DNA from: Amycolatopsis sp. NBRC 101858 | GTDB taxonomy: Bacteria > Actinomycetota > Actinomycetes > Mycobacteriales > Pseudonocardiaceae | Reading direction: 5' to 3' | Assembly: GCF_030269325.1 (NCBI RefSeq) | Contig: NZ_BSTD01000010.1 | Coordinates: 1 to 64,000, forward strand | DNA: 64,000 nucleotides | Shown: positions 60,252 to 64,000 of the stretch, piece by piece | How positions within the stretch are numbered: position 1 is the first letter of the stretch | Layout of the letters: each line of letters opens with the position of its first letter | Position numbers and translations under genes: made by a program | The notes under the pieces: generated by a model | The model's input: the letters and a program-made list of their open reading frames with translations, nothing else | What the model was told of the DNA's origin: nothing | Databases searched by the model: none

Positions 60252-61832
60252 CTAAGCACCGACCAGGCCCTCGTCCGCCACCGGGGCGAGGGCGTTGGCG
60301 CGGCGGACCGCGACGCGGTCGACCTTTCCCGCCGTGCTGACCGGAAACCGCGGCCAGCGCACGAACCTGACCGGCGCGTGCGTCGGCGTCATGTGCCGGG
60401 ACACGTGGTCCCGCAGCTCGGCGAAGCTCAGAGGGCTGTCCTCGGCCAGCACCACGCCGGCGTGCAGCTCCTCCACGAGGTCCGCGCGGCGGTGGCCGTA
60501 CACGCACGCGTCGACGACGCCGGGGTGGCCCACGAGCACCTTTTCGACCTCCGTCGGCGCGATCTTCGTGTCGTGCACCTTGACCACGTCGTTCATCCGG
60601 CCGAACAGCCGCAGGTAGCCGGCGGCGTCGAAACTGCCGTAGTCGCCGGTGCGCACCCAGCCGTCGCGCAGCACCGCCGCCGTCAGCTCCGGGTCGGCCG
60701 CGTAGCCGCGCATGCCGTACGGGCTGCGCACCGTCACTTCGCCGACCTCGCCGACCCCGACTTCCCGGCCGGTCTCCGGATCCCGGATGACCACGGCGAT
60801 GTCGGGCCGCGGCCGGCCGACGGTCGTGCGCAGCGCGGGATCGCCGTGGCCGTCGGCGGGCAGCATGGCGATCGGGCCGGCTTCCGTTGTCCCGTAAGCG
60901 AAGTGCAGGACTCCCGGGAACACCGCGAGGGCCTGCTCGATGCGCTCCGGCGACGCCGGGCAGCCTCCGTAAAGCAGTCCTCGCAACGACGACAGGTCCG
61001 CCGTGCGCGCGGCGGGGTGGCCCGCCAGCTCGTAGAGGAGCGGCACGCCGATGAACGTGTCCGTGATCCGGTGCTTCGCGATGTCCCGCAGGAACGGTTC
61101 CGGCTCGAACCGTTCGCGCAGCAGCACGCTGCCGCCGGAGGCGATCGCCACGTCGGCCAGGACGCCGCCGGTGTGGCTGGCCGCACTCACCACCAGGAAG
61201 TGCTTCGGTTCGTCCGCGCCGGCCAGCACGAGGTCGTTCCACGCGGCCCAGGTCTTGTGCACGCCCTTGGGGCGGCCCGTGCTGCCGCTGGTGTAGATCA
61301 CCGTGGAGCACCCGGGCGCCCGGGGCTCGAACTCCATCCGGAGGTGGCCGAGCGGCCGGCCGTCCACGGTCACCGTGTCGCGGATCGGCCGGCCCACCCC
61401 GCACAGGTGCGGCTTTTCCGGCAGCAGCGCGGTGATCTTCGCGACCCGGCTCGCGTTCGCGTCGTCGAACACCACGAACGACGCGCCGGTCTCGCGGATC
61501 ATGCGCGCCCGGGCCGCGACCGAGAGCTCGTGCGTCACCGTCCCGTGGTTGGCGCCGCTGATGTGCACGACGACGGCGCCGAGCAGGTGCGCGGCGTACC
61601 GCGCTACCAGCATCCACGGGCTGTTCACCGCGGTCAGGATCGCCACCGTGTCGCCGGCTCCGGCGCCGGCCTCGTGCAGCGCCGACGCGACCCGCAGCAC
61701 CGCGTAGCGCACTTCGGCGGCGGTGAACGTCTCGTCGCGCCAGCGGAGGACCGGCCGGTAGCCGTCCCCGGACAGTTCGGCGAGGATGCGCGCGACGTAG
61801 TGCCCGGGCGCGGCCGGCTCAGTGGCTGACAT
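60252..61832 (-). CDS. ANL-family acyl/aryl-CoA or amide ligase
   Basis: 526 residues. STVIYTSGSTGRPKGV (A3), FAYGTTEAGPIAM (A5), VRTGDYGSFDAAGYLRLFG (A7/A8), VSTAGKVDRVAV (C-terminal Lys). Not an NRPS domain (no PCP). It may activate a carboxylic acid, for instance to load a starter unit or to join the amino acid to the polyketide. Overlaps the SDR stop by 14 bases. Confidence 0.88.
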   Translation of the reverse strand: MSATEPAAPGHYVARILAELSGDGYRPVLRWRDETFTAAEVRYAVLRVASALHEAGAGAGDTVAILTAVNSPWMLVARYAAHLLGAVVVHISGANHGTVTHELSVAARARMIRETGASFVVFDDANASRVAKITALLPEKPHLCGVGRPIRDTVTVDGRPLGHLRMEFEPRAPGCSTVIYTSGSTGRPKGVHKTWAAWNDLVLAGADEPKHFLVVSAASHTGGVLADVAIASGGSVLLRERFEPEPFLRDIAKHRITDTFIGVPLLYELAGHPAARTADLSSLRGLLYGGCPASPERIEQALAVFPGVLHFAYGTTEAGPIAMLPADGHGDPALRTTVGRPRPDIAVVIRDPETGREVGVGEVGEVTVRSPYGMRGYAADPELTAAVLRDGWVRTGDYGSFDAAGYLRLFGRMNDVVKVHDTKIAPTEVEKVLVGHPGVVDACVYGHRRADLVEELHAGVVLAEDSPLSFAELRDHVSRHMTPTHAPVRFVRWPRFPVSTAGKVDRVAVRRANALAPVADEGLVGA

Positions 61833-62583
61833 GGCTGTCCCACTTCCCGTTGGAGGTCTGGAGCTGCTGCCGGTCGAGGCCGCGGGGCGGGCGCGACCAG
61901 CCCGCGACGTAGGTGCCCTGCCCGGTGATCGCGCTCGCCCGGTCGTCGACCAGGAACTCCGCCACGTGCGCGACGCCCGCGGAGTAGGGCTCGGCGCCGT
62001 CGCCGGCCGGGCGCAGGCGCGGGCGGGGGTTCGCGGCGCAGGCCAGCGGCGCGATGTAGTTCGCGGTGATGCCGAACGCGGCCAGCTCGACCGCGAGGGT
62101 CCGGGTGAAGCCGATCAGGCCGGACAGCACGGTCTGCGCGTCGCGCCACTCGTCGTCCCCGGTGCCGGTGGCCAGGCCGACGGTGATGACCCGGCCCCAC
62201 TTCCGGCGCGCCATGGGCGCGGTGGTGGCGCGGCAGCAGACGAACAGCGAGCGCAGCCGGCGCCGGACCGTGCCGATGTGGTGCTCGAGCGACGGCGACC
62301 GCTCGGCCGGGACACCCAGCGGGACGCCGGCGACGAGCACGGCCGGGCCGCCGAGCTCGGACCCGACCGTGCGGATCGCGCTCTCGAACGACGTGCTGTC
62401 GGCGCAGTCGGCTTCGAGCGCGACGCACTGCCGTCCGGCCCGCGCGATCTGCCGCGCGGTCTCTTCGAAGCCCGTGAGGTCGGTGTCGACCAGCGCGACG
62501 TCGAACCCGCCGCGGGCGAGCCGGACCGCGGCCGCCGGGCCGACGTCGTCGTTCGCGCCGGCGATGACGGCGACCCGGGTCAC
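61819..62583 (-). CDS. SDR-fold protein lacking catalytic Tyr/Lys
   Basis: 254 residues. SDR fold is clear (VAVIAGANDDVGPAAAVRLA, VTVGLATGTG, GLIGFTRTLAVELAAFGIT). The TGxxxGIG motif is AGANDDVG, and the YxxxK active site reads AQTVL, so both Tyr and Lys are missing. It is probably a non-catalytic or differently acting protein, perhaps a scaffold or cofactor-free cyclase. GTG 62583 overlaps the stop of an 11-codon frame (MRRTTQQPGAR) that has its own ribosome site. Confidence 0.78.
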   Translation of the reverse strand: MTRVAVIAGANDDVGPAAAVRLARGGFDVALVDTDLTGFEETARQIARAGRQCVALEADCADSTSFESAIRTVGSELGGPAVLVAGVPLGVPAERSPSLEHHIGTVRRRLRSLFVCCRATTAPMARRKWGRVITVGLATGTGDDEWRDAQTVLSGLIGFTRTLAVELAAFGITANYIAPLACAANPRPRLRPAGDGAEPYSAGVAHVAEFLVDDRASAITGQGTYVAGWSRPPRGLDRQQLQTSNGKWDSHVSH

Positions 62584-62658
62584 CGGGCGCCCGGCTGCTG
62601 CGTGGTGCGTCGCATGGCGATTCTTCCTGCTCGTTCGAATGCCGAACCGTGCTTTCCG

Positions 62659-62753
62659 GCCCAAGCTAAGCAATGCCCCGCGAATCGGACCATGCGGTTC
62701 CGGTGGAAAGAAGAAAGGGCCGACCGGCAGTTTTCCGGCAGATGCCCCGATTC
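62659..62753 (-). promoter_or_regulatory. Shared promoter block B (SDR-ligase-MbtH operon)
   Basis: On the minus strand this block matches block A (51921-52012) from TCGGGGCA through AAACTGCCG to TTAGCTTGGGC (ending at 62659), with CATGG to TTGGGC exactly 25 bases. It lies about 45 bases upstream of an 11-codon leader frame (ATG 62615, ribosome site GCAGGAAGAA). Confidence 0.6.
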
Positions 62754-62835
62754 AGTGGCCGGGAAAGTCCGGTGGTCCGCATCCTGGGGAAAGTGGTGTG
62801 CGAATAACGGCCGCGCCGACCAGAGGAGTCCTTCG

Positions 62836-63963
62836 TTGCGAGTACTGTTCACCACCCTGTCCGGCGTCGGTCACCTGTTCCCGATGGTGCCGCTGGCCCA
62901 GGCGTTGCGGGAGGCCGGGCACTCCGTGCTCGTCGCGAGTGACGACGGGTTCGCCCCGGCCGTGCGGGAGATGGGCCTGCCGGCCACCGCCGTGCTGCCC
63001 CCGAGTGACGTGTCCACGCTGCTGAAACCGCCCACGGGCATCCCCTTCGGCCGGTTCGACCCGCGACGGGCGGCCGAGGGCAGCGGACGGCGGTGCGGCG
63101 AAGCGGCCGTGCGGGCGCTGCCGGCCGTGCGGCGGCTGGTGGCGGAGTGGCACCCGGACCTGGTGGTCTCCGAGCCCATGGAGCTGGCCGGCCCGGTCGC
63201 CGCGACGGAAGCCGGCGTGCCGTGGGTGCGGCACCACTGGGGGCTGTTCCCGCCGGAAGGCATCCTGGCCGCCGCGACCGCGTCGCTGGCGGACGCCGGG
63301 CTGCCGCCGCTGGCCGAGCCCGTGCGCACGCTCGACATCTGCCCGGGCGGCCTGCAGTTCCCGGCGGAGGTGCCGGTGACCCCGATGCGGTACGTCCCGT
63401 TCCACCGGCCGGCCGACGCACCCGCCTGGCTGACCGGCGGCGGGTCGCGCGTGTGCCTGACGATGGGGACCATGCTGCCCCGGCGGGAACCGGAGGTCGC
63501 CCCGCTGTGGCGGCGGCTGCTGGAGGAGTTCCTCGGGCTCGGCCACGAGGTGGTCATCGCCATCGACCCGAAGGACCGCCCGGTGCTCGGCGACCTGCCC
63601 GACGGCGTGCGGGCGGGCTGGGTGCCGCTGGCCGTCCTGCTGCCGACGTGCACGGCGATCGTGCACCACGGCGGCATGGGCAGCTCGCTGACGGCGGCGA
63701 CGTGCGGCGTGCCCCAGCTGATCGTCCCGCACTTCGGCGACCAGTTCCGCAACGCCGGCCGCATCACCGAGGTCGGCGCGGCCCTCAGCCTGGCCCGGAC
63801 CACGGAGGACCCGGCGGAGATCGCCGCGGCCGCCGCCGCGGTCACCGGCTCGGCGGCGCTCAGGGAGATTTCCCAGCTGCTGGCGGCGGAGAACGCGCTC
63901 CGGCCCAGCCCGGCCGAGGTGGCCGCCCAGCTGGCCGAGCCCGCGACGACGCGGACGACGTGA
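62836..63963 (+). CDS. Glycosyltransferase (GT1, antibiotic type)
   Basis: 375 residues. LFTTLSGVGHLFPMVPLAQAL at the start, EAGVPWVRHHWG, and the C-terminal donor site VHHGGMGSSLTAATCGVPQL, VPHFGDQFRNA are the GT-B pattern of deoxysugar transferases on polyketides. TTG 62836 follows GAGGAG by 7 bases. With the 3-ketoreductase-like gene it points to a deoxysugar on the product, though sugar-building genes are not in the window. The open frame to its left is a shadow. Confidence 0.92.
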   Translation: MRVLFTTLSGVGHLFPMVPLAQALREAGHSVLVASDDGFAPAVREMGLPATAVLPPSDVSTLLKPPTGIPFGRFDPRRAAEGSGRRCGEAAVRALPAVRRLVAEWHPDLVVSEPMELAGPVAATEAGVPWVRHHWGLFPPEGILAAATASLADAGLPPLAEPVRTLDICPGGLQFPAEVPVTPMRYVPFHRPADAPAWLTGGGSRVCLTMGTMLPRREPEVAPLWRRLLEEFLGLGHEVVIAIDPKDRPVLGDLPDGVRAGWVPLAVLLPTCTAIVHHGGMGSSLTAATCGVPQLIVPHFGDQFRNAGRITEVGAALSLARTTEDPAEIAAAAAAVTGSAALREISQLLAAENALRPSPAEVAAQLAEPATTRTT

Positions 63964-64000
63964 ACCCGGGTGCGATGCCCGGCTGCCGGGCGTCGCACCG

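Noticed and set aside
1..64000. CRISPR arrays, tRNA and rRNA genes
   Set aside because: No regularly spaced repeats, cloverleaf with CCA-type end, or rRNA signature was found on reading both strands.

Overview
This window is high-GC actinomycete chromosome. The most likely source is a Pseudonocardiaceae genome of the Amycolatopsis kind: nearly all genes show strong third-position GC, starts are often GTG or TTG behind GGAGG-type ribosome sites, an IniR/IniB pair is present, and there are long palindromic intergenic repeats. Genus is inferred. No rRNA, tRNA or CRISPR array was seen.

Left part (about 1-18.8 kb): cell-envelope and redox genes. There is a small secreted protein start, a Tat-exported ferritin-like protein followed by tatB, a DoxX/YeeE membrane pair, an IniR-type STAND regulator divergent from iniB, and a SigK/RskA sigma/anti-sigma operon. 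Divergent from sigK is a KASIII-like enzyme with a membrane molybdopterin oxidoreductase, and a fasciclin lipoprotein lies beyond. Five sites resembling the mycobacterial SigK promoter (CCAnnC, 15-17 bases, CCGAAC/T) precede these genes. A second, decayed copy of the same locus (intact fasciclin, broken sigK and rskA) sits at 7.1-8.5 kb.

Middle part (about 19-37 kb): mobile DNA, gene remains and defence. A serine recombinase, an Ltp-type surface protein, fragments of an SDR, a transposition ATPase, a transposase and an ABC transporter are followed by a Septu-like pair (AAA ATPase plus HNH nuclease), a convergent pair of unknown genes, a large helicase with a probable nuclease domain (frameshifted), and a remnant integrative element (DUF2637 pseudogene, HTH protein, tyrosine integrase, AbrB-like protein). 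Fragments of a sigma factor and a penicillin acylase mark the right edge.

Right part (about 37-64 kb): a biosynthetic cluster that looks like a type II polyketide / amino-acid hybrid. A 13-gene leftward operon (48561 to 38915) carries ketosynthase alpha and beta (unusually not adjacent), ACP, ketoreductase, five cyclase-type proteins, a SchA/CurD protein, an O-methyltransferase, an F420-type oxidoreductase and an NmrA-like reductase. A second leftward operon (51823 to 48669) carries a SchA/CurD domain, an amidohydrolase, a DapF-like isomerase and a dehydrogenase. A rightward operon encodes a free-standing NRPS A-PCP protein, a P450 and a ketoreductase; a leftward operon encodes an SDR without catalytic residues, an ANL ligase and MbtH. 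An MFS exporter between two MarR paralogues, another P450, a glycosyltransferase, an NDP-sugar 3-ketoreductase-like protein and a neocarzinostatin-family apoprotein complete the set. Three operons share a promoter-like block with identical internal spacing, so they are probably co-regulated. I read the product as a long aromatic polyketide, perhaps pentangular, carrying a sugar and an oxidised (probably beta-hydroxylated) amino acid unit; no known product is assigned.
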